64,000 nucleotides of DNA from CAWCBH01 sp963793785 (lineage in GTDB: Bacteria; Actinomycetota; Thermoleophilia; Solirubrobacterales; 70-9): the NCBI GenBank assembly GCA_963793785.1, contig CAWCBH010000003.1, forward strand, positions 124,001 through 188,000. Reading direction: 5' to 3'. A model generated the notes under the pieces. The model was not told the origin of the DNA and did not search any database. It worked only from the letters and a program-made list of their open reading frames with translations. Every line of letters starts with the position of its first letter. The first letter of the stretch is position 1. This document shows, in pieces, positions 1 through 7,582 of this stretch. A program made the position numbers and the translations under genes.

Positions 1-640
1 GGGCGGGATCGCGGGGGCCATCCTCCCCGGACGCGACACCGCGAGATGAGTCATCACTGTCACCGCTGCCGCTTGGCGCGGCGCGCTGAGTGTCCGGGGA
101 AGAGACCCCCGCACTCCCGCCCTCCCCAGCCCCGGCGCCATGCCTATGACCGGCGAGGACGATGGCGCCGACGGCGGCGAGGAGCAGCAGCATCGAGGAG
201 GCTTCGAAGGCGATCAGGAACTTCTCCAGCATCAGCTCGCCGATTGCGGCCGGGGAGCCGAAGCCGAGCTCGATCGTCGGGCCTTCGTCCTCCAGCGTCT
301 TCAAGGAGGAGCCGAGCACGGCGATCGAGAGCTCGATGAACAGCGCTCCGCCGAGCAGCGGCGCCAGCAGGCGCTGGCCGGGGATCGGCTCCCAGACCGG
401 CTCCTCGACCCCGCCCACGTAGGCGACGACGAAGACGTAGAGGACCATCACTGCGCCGGCGTAGACGACGACCTGCGCCGCGGCGATGAACTCCGAGTGC
501 AGCAGCAGGAACAGGCCGGCGAGGCTGAACAGGTGCACGACCAGCGCCAGGACGCTGTAGAAGGGGTTGCGGAGGGCGATCACCGCGATCGCGCCGCCGA
601 GCGCGCCGATCGCGCCGAAGAAGAAGGCGACTTCCTCCAT
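1..640 (-). CDS. nuoJ: NADH-quinone oxidoreductase subunit J, 3' end outside window
   Basis: Membrane-arm subunit of respiratory complex I, part of the proton-translocating module. The frame opens at an ATG at 638-640 and stays open to base 2, so the stop codon lies outside the window. I translated it by hand from the minus strand. It begins MEEVAFFFGAIGALGGAI and contains the typical NuoJ stretch with NPFYSVLALVVHLF, AAQVVVYAGAVMVLYVFVV and a late hydrophobic helix ending GAIVLAGHRHG, giving about five membrane segments. After that helix comes an unusual hydrophilic tail of about 50 residues rich in G, S, D, A and P, still open at the edge. It lies 21 bp downstream of an NTF2-like gene rather than next to nuoI. 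Identity is firm; the true length is unknown. Confidence 0.9.
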   Translation of the reverse strand, partial: MEEVAFFFGAIGALGGAIAVIALRNPFYSVLALVVHLFSLAGLFLLLHSEFIAAAQVVVYAGAVMVLYVFVVAYVGGVEEPVWEPIPGQRLLAPLLGGALFIELSIAVLGSSLKTLEDEGPTIELGFGSPAAIGELMLEKFLIAFEASSMLLLLAAVGAIVLAGHRHGAGAGEGGSAGVSSPDTQRAAPSGSGDSDDSSRGVASGEDGPRDPA

Positions 641-661
641 CAGGCGCCTGCCGAGAGTTGA

Positions 662-1060
662 TCAGTCAGACATGCCCGCGGCAGCCAGCGCCTGGCCTCG
701 ATCCCAGAAGGTCCGCCATCGCTGGACTTTCCCTTCGCGGAGCTCCAGGAGGTGAAACACCTCGGCGTCGACCTCAACCCCACTGGCCCGCCCCCGCCCG
801 GAGAGCCGAAGACGGACGAAGACCTTGCTTCCGTTCTCGCGGAACTCAAGCGGCTCGAACTGGATCGCTTCCAATTCGTTCCCCCAGAGCTTGGCGAACG
901 CCCGCAGCCCTTCCGGGCCTCGCTGGGGCTCGGTGTCGAGATCCTCGGGGGCCGGTTCGATGACCGCATCGGCACCGAAGCAATCGGCAACCGCGTCCAA
1001 GTCGCCGGCGTTGAACAGGTCGTAGAGCTGCCGCGCGGTTGCCGTCGGGTCGGGGGGCAC
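662..1060 (-). CDS. SnoaL/NTF2-like protein inside nuo operon (second copy)
   Basis: A 132-residue protein with the layout of the NTF2-like alpha+beta barrel superfamily (SnoaL-like). It has an N-terminal helix around ATARQLYDLFNAGDLDAV, the typical early aspartates, a central RGPEGLRAFAKLWGNEL helix and a C-terminal sheet with FHLLELREGKVQRWRTFWD. Family members are small-molecule isomerases, cyclases, hydrolases or ligand-binding proteins, and the sequence does not identify a substrate. It starts with GTG, lies 39 bp after another NTF2-like gene and 21 bp before nuoJ on the same strand. It is therefore almost certainly transcribed with complex I. Fold assignment is good; function is unknown. 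Confidence 0.75.
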   Translation of the reverse strand: MPPDPTATARQLYDLFNAGDLDAVADCFGADAVIEPAPEDLDTEPQRGPEGLRAFAKLWGNELEAIQFEPLEFRENGSKVFVRLRLSGRGRASGVEVDAEVFHLLELREGKVQRWRTFWDRGQALAAAGMSD

Positions 1061-1099
1061 GGCGGCAGTGTGGCAGCGCCCGCCAGCAGAAGCGCCCGC

Positions 1100-1504
1100 T
1101 CAGCCGGATTGCTGCGCTGCCTCGATTCCCTCCTCGAGGGTGGAGAAGCCAGAGGAGTAGCGCACGATCTTGCCGGCTTCGAACCAGGCCACGTCCACCA
1201 TCGTCTGATCGAGCGATGCCCCGCTGCTGACGCCGGTTCCCCGATAGGCGACCCGGGATACGACCGCAGTACCGGCGACGACATCCTCCTCGATCTCGAT
1301 CTGCAGGTCGGGCATCGACTCGCGCCAGCTTTCAGCGATTCTTCGGACTTGGTTCGCTCCCTGTGTGACCGATTGCTGGTCGGGGCCGGGATTGCGGTCC
1401 TCGTAGACAATGTCTGGGTGCAGGTACCGCGCCCATTCGTCGAAGTCGCCGCGGTTGAAGGCGGCGTTGGAGCGACGATGGACCTCCAACAGCTCTTCGG
1501 ACAC
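1100..1504 (-). CDS. SnoaL/NTF2-like protein inside nuo operon (first copy)
   Basis: A 134-residue member of the NTF2-like/SnoaL superfamily. The first helix (VHRRSNAAFNRGDFDEWAR) is followed by YLHPDIVYEDR, which is characteristic of the family. The sheet then has ESMPDLQIEIEEDVVAG, and near the end VDVAWFEAGKIVRYSSGFST, the usual substrate-pocket strand. It begins with GTG 13 bp after the nuoI stop and is followed by a second, divergent member of the same family. The two paralogues share only the fold-level pattern by eye. They separate nuoI from nuoJ, which are normally adjacent. Substrate and role are unknown. A link to quinone or flavin chemistry would be speculation from position only. 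Confidence 0.75.
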   Translation of the reverse strand: MSEELLEVHRRSNAAFNRGDFDEWARYLHPDIVYEDRNPGPDQQSVTQGANQVRRIAESWRESMPDLQIEIEEDVVAGTAVVSRVAYRGTGVSSGASLDQTMVDVAWFEAGKIVRYSSGFSTLEEGIEAAQQSG

Positions 1505-1517
1505 GTGGCCAGTATCG

Positions 1518-2087
1518 CTATTCCCCTTCGCTTCGGAGTGGGGTTCGTTCGAGGGACTCGGCGAGCAGCATCTCCTTGGTGAAGATCAGGTCGGAGCGGT
1601 CGTAGTCGGCCATCTCGTAGTCGTGGCCCATCGTGATCGCGTCGAAGGGGCAGGCGATCTCGCAATAGCCGCAGAAGATGCAGCGACTGAGGTTGATCTC
1701 ATAGACCGAGGCATAGCGCTCGCCGGCCGAGACGCGGTCCTCGGGGTCGTTTTCCGCGGCGACGACGCGAATGCAGTCGGCGGGGCAGGCGGCGGCGCAC
1801 AGCGAGCAGCCGACGCACTTCTCCAGCCCCGTGTCCTCGAAGCGGTGCAGCTTGTGGCGGCCGCGGAAGCGCGGGTAGACAGGCGTCTTCTCCTCCGGGT
1901 ATTGGATCGTCATCGGCCCCTCGCGCAGACGTGCGAACGTCGTCCGCAGTCCCCGCAAGGTCTCGGCGAAGGCCCGGTAGGCGCCGCCGGCGCCGCCCGG
2001 GTCGGGAGCCCTTTGGACCTGGATCACGCTCTCGTCCCGCAGATAGGGGAACTTCTCACTCACGTCACTGGCTCGCGCTTCGCTCAC
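1518..2087 (-). CDS. nuoI: NADH-quinone oxidoreductase subunit I
   Basis: Carries the two tetranuclear iron-sulfur clusters (N6a, N6b) that pass electrons through the peripheral arm of complex I towards N2. The 189-residue protein shows two complete ferredoxin motifs, C91-x2-C94-x2-C97-x3-C101-P and C136-x2-C139-x2-C142-x3-C146-P. Between and before them is typical TYYW-type NuoI sequence, including MTIQYPEEKTPVYPRFRGRH. The start ATG overlaps the nuoH stop by 4 bp, indicating translational coupling. The N-terminal 50 residues are acidic and basic rather than membrane-spanning. The next downstream gene is an NTF2-like protein instead of nuoJ. Confidence 0.95.
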   Translation of the reverse strand: MSEARASDVSEKFPYLRDESVIQVQRAPDPGGAGGAYRAFAETLRGLRTTFARLREGPMTIQYPEEKTPVYPRFRGRHKLHRFEDTGLEKCVGCSLCAAACPADCIRVVAAENDPEDRVSAGERYASVYEINLSRCIFCGYCEIACPFDAITMGHDYEMADYDRSDLIFTKEMLLAESLERTPLRSEGE

Positions 2088-3082
2088 AGCACCACCACCA
2101 ACACGGCGGTAACGAGCACGTTCAAGGTCGCCAGCGGCAGCAGCACCTTCCAGCCCAGCGACATCAGCTGGTCGTAGCGCAGCCGCGGGATCGTCGCCCG
2201 GACCCAGATGAAGAAGACGACCAGGGCGAGGATCTTGAGCGCCATCCAGATCGGGTCCAGGAAGCCTGGGCCGGGGCCCATCCAGCCGCCGAGGAACATC
2301 GCCGCCGCGATTCCCGAGACGACGACGATCTCCATGTACTCGACCAGCAGGAAGGTCCCGAAGCGCATGCCGCCGTACTCGGTCATGTAGCCCTGCACCA
2401 GCTCCGCGTCGGCCTCCGGGAGGTCGAACGGCGTCCGGTTGGTCTCCGCGAAGCCGGCGAGCATGAAGATCAGAAAGCCGACGATCTGCGGGCCGATGAA
2501 CCAGTACGAACCCTGCTCGTGGACGATGTCGACCAGCGACAGCGAGCCGGCCATCATCACGACGCCGAGTAGCGACAGGCCCATCGCCACCTCATAGGAG
2601 ATCAGCTGCGCGGCGGAGCGCATCGCGCCGAGGAAGCTGTACTTGGAGCCCGACGCCCAGCCGCCGAGAAGCAGCCCGTAGAAGGCGATCGCGCCGATCG
2701 CGAAGAAGTAGAGGATCCCGATCGAGGTGTCGATCCCGTAGAAGCCGACGCCGTCCTTGACGTCGCCGAAGGGGATGATCGCCAGCGCCATCACCCCGGA
2801 GAGGACGACCAGCGCCGGGCCGAGGATGAAGAGGCTGGTGACCGCGTTCTCGGGACGGAACGCCTCCTTGCCGACCAGCTTGCCGACGTCTGCGAGCGGC
2901 TGCAGGATTCCGAACGGCCCGACCCGGTTGGGGCCGTAGCGATGCTGGAAGCGGCCGATCAGCTTCCGCTCCAGGACCGTCAGCAGCGGCAGCACCGCGA
3001 AGACCGCGAGGAAGATCACCAGCGACTTGACGACCAGGACCCAGGTTGCCTCGACGAAGCTGGTGTCGGCCAGCGGGATCAC
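2084..3082 (-). CDS. nuoH: NADH-quinone oxidoreductase subunit H
   Basis: Membrane subunit that forms much of the quinone channel where the two arms of complex I meet. It is 332 residues long, close to family length, with about eight hydrophobic segments. Signature stretches are LLTVLERKLIGRFQHRYGPNR, then GPFGILQPLADVGKLVGKE, and later AGFAETNRTPFDLPEADAEL followed by GYMTEYGGMRF. The start is GTG at 3080-3082 overlapping the nuoG stop as GTGA, and the stop overlaps the nuoI start. The conserved acidic residues of the E-channel are present in the ETNRTPFDLPEAEAEL-type loop. Nothing looks truncated. Confidence 0.95.
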   Translation of the reverse strand: MIPLADTSFVEATWVLVVKSLVIFLAVFAVLPLLTVLERKLIGRFQHRYGPNRVGPFGILQPLADVGKLVGKEAFRPENAVTSLFILGPALVVLSGVMALAIIPFGDVKDGVGFYGIDTSIGILYFFAIGAIAFYGLLLGGWASGSKYSFLGAMRSAAQLISYEVAMGLSLLGVVMMAGSLSLVDIVHEQGSYWFIGPQIVGFLIFMLAGFAETNRTPFDLPEADAELVQGYMTEYGGMRFGTFLLVEYMEIVVVSGIAAAMFLGGWMGPGPGFLDPIWMALKILALVVFFIWVRATIPRLRYDQLMSLGWKVLLPLATLNVLVTAVLVVVL

Positions 3083-5577
3083 TCGGTTGCCTTCGCGATC
3101 TCGACTTCGACCGGCCCCTCACCGACGAGCGCGTTGCCGTTCTCATCCGCCGTGCCCTCGATCAGGAAGCAGACGCCTTCGTCCATCCGCTCCCTGATTG
3201 CGACCCGCGCCCGCACCGAGCTGCCGTTCTGACCCACGGTCACCTCGTCACCCTGCTCGACACCCAATCGTTCGGCGTCGGCGGGGCTGACCTCGACGCG
3301 CTGCTCTGGCGCCAGGAATCGCAGCGCCGGGTTGTGCTCGGTGACCGGGCCGGCCCAGAGATCTCGGTAGGTGCCCAATAACAGCCGACCGTTGGAGCCG
3401 CCGACGGCACCCCCTCGGGCAGAGGTGTCGCGCGGAGAGTCCTCGTCGTCACTGCGATCCGCTGGCCCGCGCTCCGACAAGCCCTCGGGGGTGCCGTCGC
3501 CGCCTCCCGCGGGCAGCGCTGATGCCGCCTCCCTTTCCTGCCAGCGGATGCCCCGACCGCCGATTTCCGAGTCGGTGATGCCGGCGTAGAAGGGGACGGC
3601 GTCGGCGACGGCCGCCAGCGCTTCGGGGGCGGAGGAGACGCCGGTTTCGTGGCCGAGAGCGGCGGAGAGGTCCGCGAGGACCTGCCAGCCGGGGCGGACG
3701 TCGCCGGGGCGGGAGGCGCTGGGACGGAGGCGCTGGAGGCGGCCGTCGGGATGGGTGACCGTGCCGTCCTTCTCGGCATGGCTTTCGAGTGGGAAGAGGA
3801 CGTCTGCGGACGCGGTGGTGGCGTTCGAGAGCAGCGAGAAGGCGATTACGTGATCGGCGTTGGAGAGGGCGCGTTTCCAGGCCTCGGGATCGGGGAGGTC
3901 GCGGAGGGGGTCGACCCCGAACAGCAGTACCGATTTCAGGTCGCCGGACTCCAAGGCGTCGCGGATCTCGGCGGCGCCCATTCCGGAGGTCGTTTCTGTC
4001 AAGCCGGGCTCCGCGTCGGGGACGCAGCCCACTTCTCGTAGACCGCGTGCATTGGTGATGTCCGGAACCTCGAGCAGCCCAGATCCGTCCGTGTCGGCGA
4101 GCCCGAGGGTCTTCGCGAGCTCGAGCAGGGAATCGATTGCCGCCGTGCCTTCGGGGCCGCGGCCGATCCGCTCTCCCCAGACGATCACGACTCTCTCGGC
4201 GCCGCGAAGGACCTCGGCGACATCGCCGGCGACGGCCGACTCCGAACCGTCCAGGGCCCCGTTGAGCTCAGTCAGGAACTGCGCCGCGCCGCCGGGGGGG
4301 AAGCGGGTCGCGGCGGTGGCGCCGCCGTCGAGGGCGCTGGGCCGCTCGCCCGCGACCGCCAGCCGGGTGCCGGTGCGCCGCACCGCCTTGCGGATCCTCA
4401 GGTCGAGGATCGGCGCCGCGTGCAGTGGATCGGTTCCGAGTACCAAGATGGCGTCGGCTTCGTCGATCGCCGCGGTGCGCACCGAGAGCTCCGGGTGCGC
4501 CAGGCGCAGCAGCGCCGCCCGCTCCGGGCCGCCGCCCGATCTGGAGTCCAGGTGCGGCGACTCCAGCGCATCGCGGAGGATCCGCTGCAAGAGGTAGCCC
4601 TCCTCGTTGGAGGCGTCGCCGACGAGCGCAGCCGTCGCCGGGCCCGCTGCCCGCAATCCGGCTGCGGCCTTCTCGACCGCCTGCGGCCAGGCGACCGGCT
4701 GGCTGTTCCCCGCGGACCTGACCGCCGGCCGGTCGATCCGCGCCTCGCCCGCCAGCATCTCGAACCCGTAGCGACCCTTGTCGCAGAGCCAGCCGTCGTC
4801 GACCTCGGGGTTGTCACGGGCGAGGACCCGCTTGACCTGCTCGTCGCGGACCGTGAAGGCGACGTTGCACTGGCTCGGGCAGAGGGTGCAGATCGACCCG
4901 GCCTGCTCGATGTCCCAGGGCCGGGCGCGGAAGCGATAGGTGTAGGAGGTCAGCGCCCCGACCGGGCAGAGCTCGGTGATGTTGCCGTGGAAGGGCGCGA
5001 CGTAGGGGCGGTCGTCGAAGGTCCCGACGTAGGAGCGGTCGCCGCGGTCGAGCAGCTGCAGCTGCTCGTCCTCGGAGACCTCCTGGCTGAAGCGGACGCA
5101 GCGGTAGCAGAGGATGCAGCGCTCGCGGTCGATCGCGATCAACGGGCTCAGCGGCAGCGGCTTCTCGAAGTGGCGCTTGGGGTCGGTGAAGCGGCTGCGG
5201 CCCGGCCCCCAGCCCATCGCGATGTCCTGCAGCGGGCACTCGCCGCCCTTGTCGCAGACCGGGCAGTCGAGCGGGTGGTTGACGAGCAGGAACTCGACCA
5301 CCGCGCTCTGGGCTTCCTTGACCTGGTCGGTCTGGGTGTAGACGACCATCCCGTCGCGAACCGGCGTCGAGCAGGCGGTCTGCAGCTTCGGTATCCCCTC
5401 GATCTCGACCAGGCACATCCGGCAGGCGCCGACCGGGGGACCGAGCTTCGGCTCGTAGCAGAAGACCGGGATCTCGACGTCCCCATGCTTGGCCGCGTCG
5501 ACCAGCATCGTCCCCTCGACCGCCTCGACCTCCCGCCCGTCGACGACCAGGGTGATGTCCCTTCGCGTCCGGGTCAC
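3079..5577 (-). CDS. nuoG: NADH-quinone oxidoreductase subunit G
   Basis: Iron-sulfur subunit of the peripheral arm. I place the start at the GTG at 5575-5577, overlapping the nuoF stop, giving 832 residues. The open frame continues upstream inside nuoF but without NuoG-like sequence. The N-terminus has the [2Fe-2S] ferredoxin domain (CYEP, CRMCLVEIEG, ACSTPV). Next come the His/Cys cluster (HPLDCPVCDKGGECPLQD), a [4Fe-4S] motif (CILCYRCVRF) and the molybdopterin-oxidoreductase-type motif (CTLCPSQC). A degenerate molybdopterin domain follows. The last roughly 100 residues resemble a molybdopterin-dinucleotide-binding beta barrel (VEVSPADAERLGVEQGDEV), joined by a charged, G/D/S/R-rich linker at about residues 685-725. 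The linker looks disordered. Confidence 0.93.
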   Translation of the reverse strand: MTRTRRDITLVVDGREVEAVEGTMLVDAAKHGDVEIPVFCYEPKLGPPVGACRMCLVEIEGIPKLQTACSTPVRDGMVVYTQTDQVKEAQSAVVEFLLVNHPLDCPVCDKGGECPLQDIAMGWGPGRSRFTDPKRHFEKPLPLSPLIAIDRERCILCYRCVRFSQEVSEDEQLQLLDRGDRSYVGTFDDRPYVAPFHGNITELCPVGALTSYTYRFRARPWDIEQAGSICTLCPSQCNVAFTVRDEQVKRVLARDNPEVDDGWLCDKGRYGFEMLAGEARIDRPAVRSAGNSQPVAWPQAVEKAAAGLRAAGPATAALVGDASNEEGYLLQRILRDALESPHLDSRSGGGPERAALLRLAHPELSVRTAAIDEADAILVLGTDPLHAAPILDLRIRKAVRRTGTRLAVAGERPSALDGGATAATRFPPGGAAQFLTELNGALDGSESAVAGDVAEVLRGAERVVIVWGERIGRGPEGTAAIDSLLELAKTLGLADTDGSGLLEVPDITNARGLREVGCVPDAEPGLTETTSGMGAAEIRDALESGDLKSVLLFGVDPLRDLPDPEAWKRALSNADHVIAFSLLSNATTASADVLFPLESHAEKDGTVTHPDGRLQRLRPSASRPGDVRPGWQVLADLSAALGHETGVSSAPEALAAVADAVPFYAGITDSEIGGRGIRWQEREAASALPAGGGDGTPEGLSERGPADRSDDEDSPRDTSARGGAVGGSNGRLLLGTYRDLWAGPVTEHNPALRFLAPEQRVEVSPADAERLGVEQGDEVTVGQNGSSVRARVAIRERMDEGVCFLIEGTADENGNALVGEGPVEVEIAKATE

Positions 5578-6836
5578 GAAGCGACCGCCGCGGTTGAGAG
5601 TGACTCCTCGAACTCGTCGCGGAACTTGCGCACCATCGCGCCGACCGGCATCGCCATCGAGTCGCCGAGCACGCAGAGGCAGTTGCCGATGATGTTGTCC
5701 TGCACCGAGGCGACGATGTCGAGGTCCATCGGCGTCGCCTCGCCGCGCACCACCCGCTCCAGCATCTTCACCGTCCAGTTGGTGCCTTCGCGGCAGGGAG
5801 TGCACTTGCCGCAGGACTCGTGGTGGTAGAAGCGCGCCGTGCGCAGCGCCATCTGCGGGATCGAGACCCGCTCGTCGGCGACGATGATCGAGCCCGAGCC
5901 GAGCATCGATCCCGCTTCGGCCATCGCTTCGAAGCTGTAGGGGAGGTCGAGCTCGTCGCCGGTCAGGACCGGTGCCGAGGATCCGCCCGGATAGAAGGCC
6001 TTGACCTCGTGACCCTCCTCGGGCCCACCGGCGAGGCCGCAGACGATCTCGCGGGTCGGGATCCCCAACTCGACCTCGTAGTTGCCGGGCCGCTGCACGC
6101 AACCGGAGACCGAGACCACCTTGGTGCCCGGCGACTGCTCAGTGCCGAAGCCGCGGAACCACTCGGCGCCGTTGGCGACGATGTGGGGGACGTTGCAGAG
6201 CGTTTCCACATTGTTGATCAGCGTCGGCCCGCCGTAGAGACCCTGCACGGCGGGGAAGGGAGGCTTCAGGCGCGGATTTCCGCGCTTGCCCTCCAGCGCG
6301 TCCAGGAGCGCCGTCTCCTCGCCGCAGATGTAGGCGCCCGCCCCTCGGTGGACGACCAGCTCGACGTCGCAGTGGCTGCCGAGGATGTCGCGACCCAGGT
6401 AGCCGGCCTCGTAGGCCTCGGCCACCGCCGCGTCGAGGATGTCGGCCTGGAGGTCGTACTCGCCGCGGATGAAGATGAAGGCGTGCCCGGCGCCCGCAGC
6501 CAGCGCCGCGATCGCGATCCCCTCGATCAGCTGGTGCGGGTTGCGCTGCATCAGCTCCCGGTCCTTGAAGGCCCCCGGCTCGGACTCGTCGGCGTTGCAG
6601 CACAGGTACTTGGCCATCTCGCCGCGGGGCAGGAAGGAGGCCTTCTTGCCCATCGAGAAGCCGGCGCCGCCGCGCCCCCGCAACCCCGAGTCCTCCAGCT
6701 CCGCGAGTATCTCCTCCGGCTCCAGCTCGCGGAATGCGCGCTCCAGGGTCTTGTAGCCGCCGAGCCGCCTGTAGCCCTCGATCGTGTGCAGGCCGGGCTC
6801 GTCGGCGTTGCGGAGCAGCAGCCGCGTCTCGCTCAT
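5574..6836 (-). CDS. nuoF: NADH-quinone oxidoreductase subunit F
   Basis: Binds NADH and FMN and carries cluster N3, so it is the electron entry point of complex I. The start ATG at 6834-6836 overlaps the nuoE stop as ATGA and gives 420 residues, normal for the family. Visible motifs are the nucleotide-binding GLRGRGGAGFSMGKKASF, the FMN-contact region KYLCCNADESEPGAFKDR, GAGAYICGEETALLDALEG, and near the C-terminus the [4Fe-4S] ligands ESCGKCTPCREGT with the fourth cysteine in IGNCLCVLGD. It lies between nuoE and nuoG in the canonical order. Confidence 0.95.
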   Translation of the reverse strand: MSETRLLLRNADEPGLHTIEGYRRLGGYKTLERAFRELEPEEILAELEDSGLRGRGGAGFSMGKKASFLPRGEMAKYLCCNADESEPGAFKDRELMQRNPHQLIEGIAIAALAAGAGHAFIFIRGEYDLQADILDAAVAEAYEAGYLGRDILGSHCDVELVVHRGAGAYICGEETALLDALEGKRGNPRLKPPFPAVQGLYGGPTLINNVETLCNVPHIVANGAEWFRGFGTEQSPGTKVVSVSGCVQRPGNYEVELGIPTREIVCGLAGGPEEGHEVKAFYPGGSSAPVLTGDELDLPYSFEAMAEAGSMLGSGSIIVADERVSIPQMALRTARFYHHESCGKCTPCREGTNWTVKMLERVVRGEATPMDLDIVASVQDNIIGNCLCVLGDSMAMPVGAMVRKFRDEFEESLSTAAVAS

Positions 6837-7582
6837 CGCGGCGCCCCGGGGTCCTGGACCGGCCTGGCGTCGGGCCCGCCGGCGAGAGGACGCCTGGCGA
6901 GCGCCTGCTCGGGCAGCACCTCGGCGCCGTTGCGTAGCTGTTCCAGCGCCGCGGCCGCCTGATCGGCTTCCAGGGGCCCGAAGTAGCGCTCGTCGATCGA
7001 GGCCATCGGGGCCAGGTCGCAGGCGCCCAGGCATTCGAAGCCGGACACGAACACCTTGCCGTCCTCGGATAACGAGCCGCCGTGCCCGGCCGCCTCCCGA
7101 TCGCAGTCCGCCGCCACGCAGAACGCGTCCAGCAGCTCGTCGGCGCCCCGCATCCAGCAGGAGATGTTCGTGCAGACGAGGACCCGGTGCTCGCCGGCAG
7201 GCTCGGTGTGCAGGAGGTCGTAGAAGCTGGCCACCGACTCCAGGTAGGCGGGCGTCAGCCGCATCACCGCGGCGGCCTGGCGAATCCCGTCCGGGGTGCA
7301 CCAGCCGTAGCGCCGTTGCACGGCCCACAGCGCCGGGATCGAGGCCGAGCGCCGGTCCGGATAGCGGCCCATCAGAGTCTCGATCCGCTCCCGAAGCTCG
7401 GCCGGGCAATCGACCTCGTGCAGCTCCGGGACCCGCTCGGCGTCGGTATCGGGGGTTCGCCCGATAGTCAGACTTGGATCCAAGGGCAACCCCGCCACCC
7501 CCGGACGCGAGAGCGACGCCGCGTCCGTCTCTGATTCCTCGCGGCGGAGCGAGAGCGAGGAGGTGGCGGGTTTTTTCTTCAC
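6833..7582 (-). CDS. nuoE: NADH-quinone oxidoreductase subunit E
   Basis: Thioredoxin-like subunit holding the [2Fe-2S] cluster N1a next to NuoF. The four ligands appear as C-x4-C in VCTNISCWMRG and C-x3-C in FECLGACDLAP. The helical domain is recognisable from about residue 60 (LRERIETLMGRYPDRRSASIPALWAVQRRYGW). The start used is a GTG at 7580-7582, chosen because it overlaps the nuoD stop (GTGA) exactly as the other nuo junctions do. It gives 249 residues with a low-complexity N-terminal extension of about 50 residues rich in K, S, E and R. A later start would remove the extension but leave a gap. The C-terminal 30 residues are also A/P/R-rich. Confidence 0.92.
   Translation of the reverse strand: MKKKPATSSLSLRREESETDAASLSRPGVAGLPLDPSLTIGRTPDTDAERVPELHEVDCPAELRERIETLMGRYPDRRSASIPALWAVQRRYGWCTPDGIRQAAAVMRLTPAYLESVASFYDLLHTEPAGEHRVLVCTNISCWMRGADELLDAFCVAADCDREAAGHGGSLSEDGKVFVSGFECLGACDLAPMASIDERYFGPLEADQAAAALEQLRNGAEVLPEQALARRPLAGGPDARPVQDPGAPR

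Noticed and set aside
140..661. Long plus-strand open frame opposite nuoJ
   Set aside because: Its composition is the shadow of high-GC coding sequence; the minus strand gives a clear NuoJ.
5578..6102. A 175-codon upstream extension of nuoG
   Set aside because: It lies inside nuoF in another frame and has no ferredoxin-like sequence; the GTG overlapping the nuoF stop fits the operon pattern.
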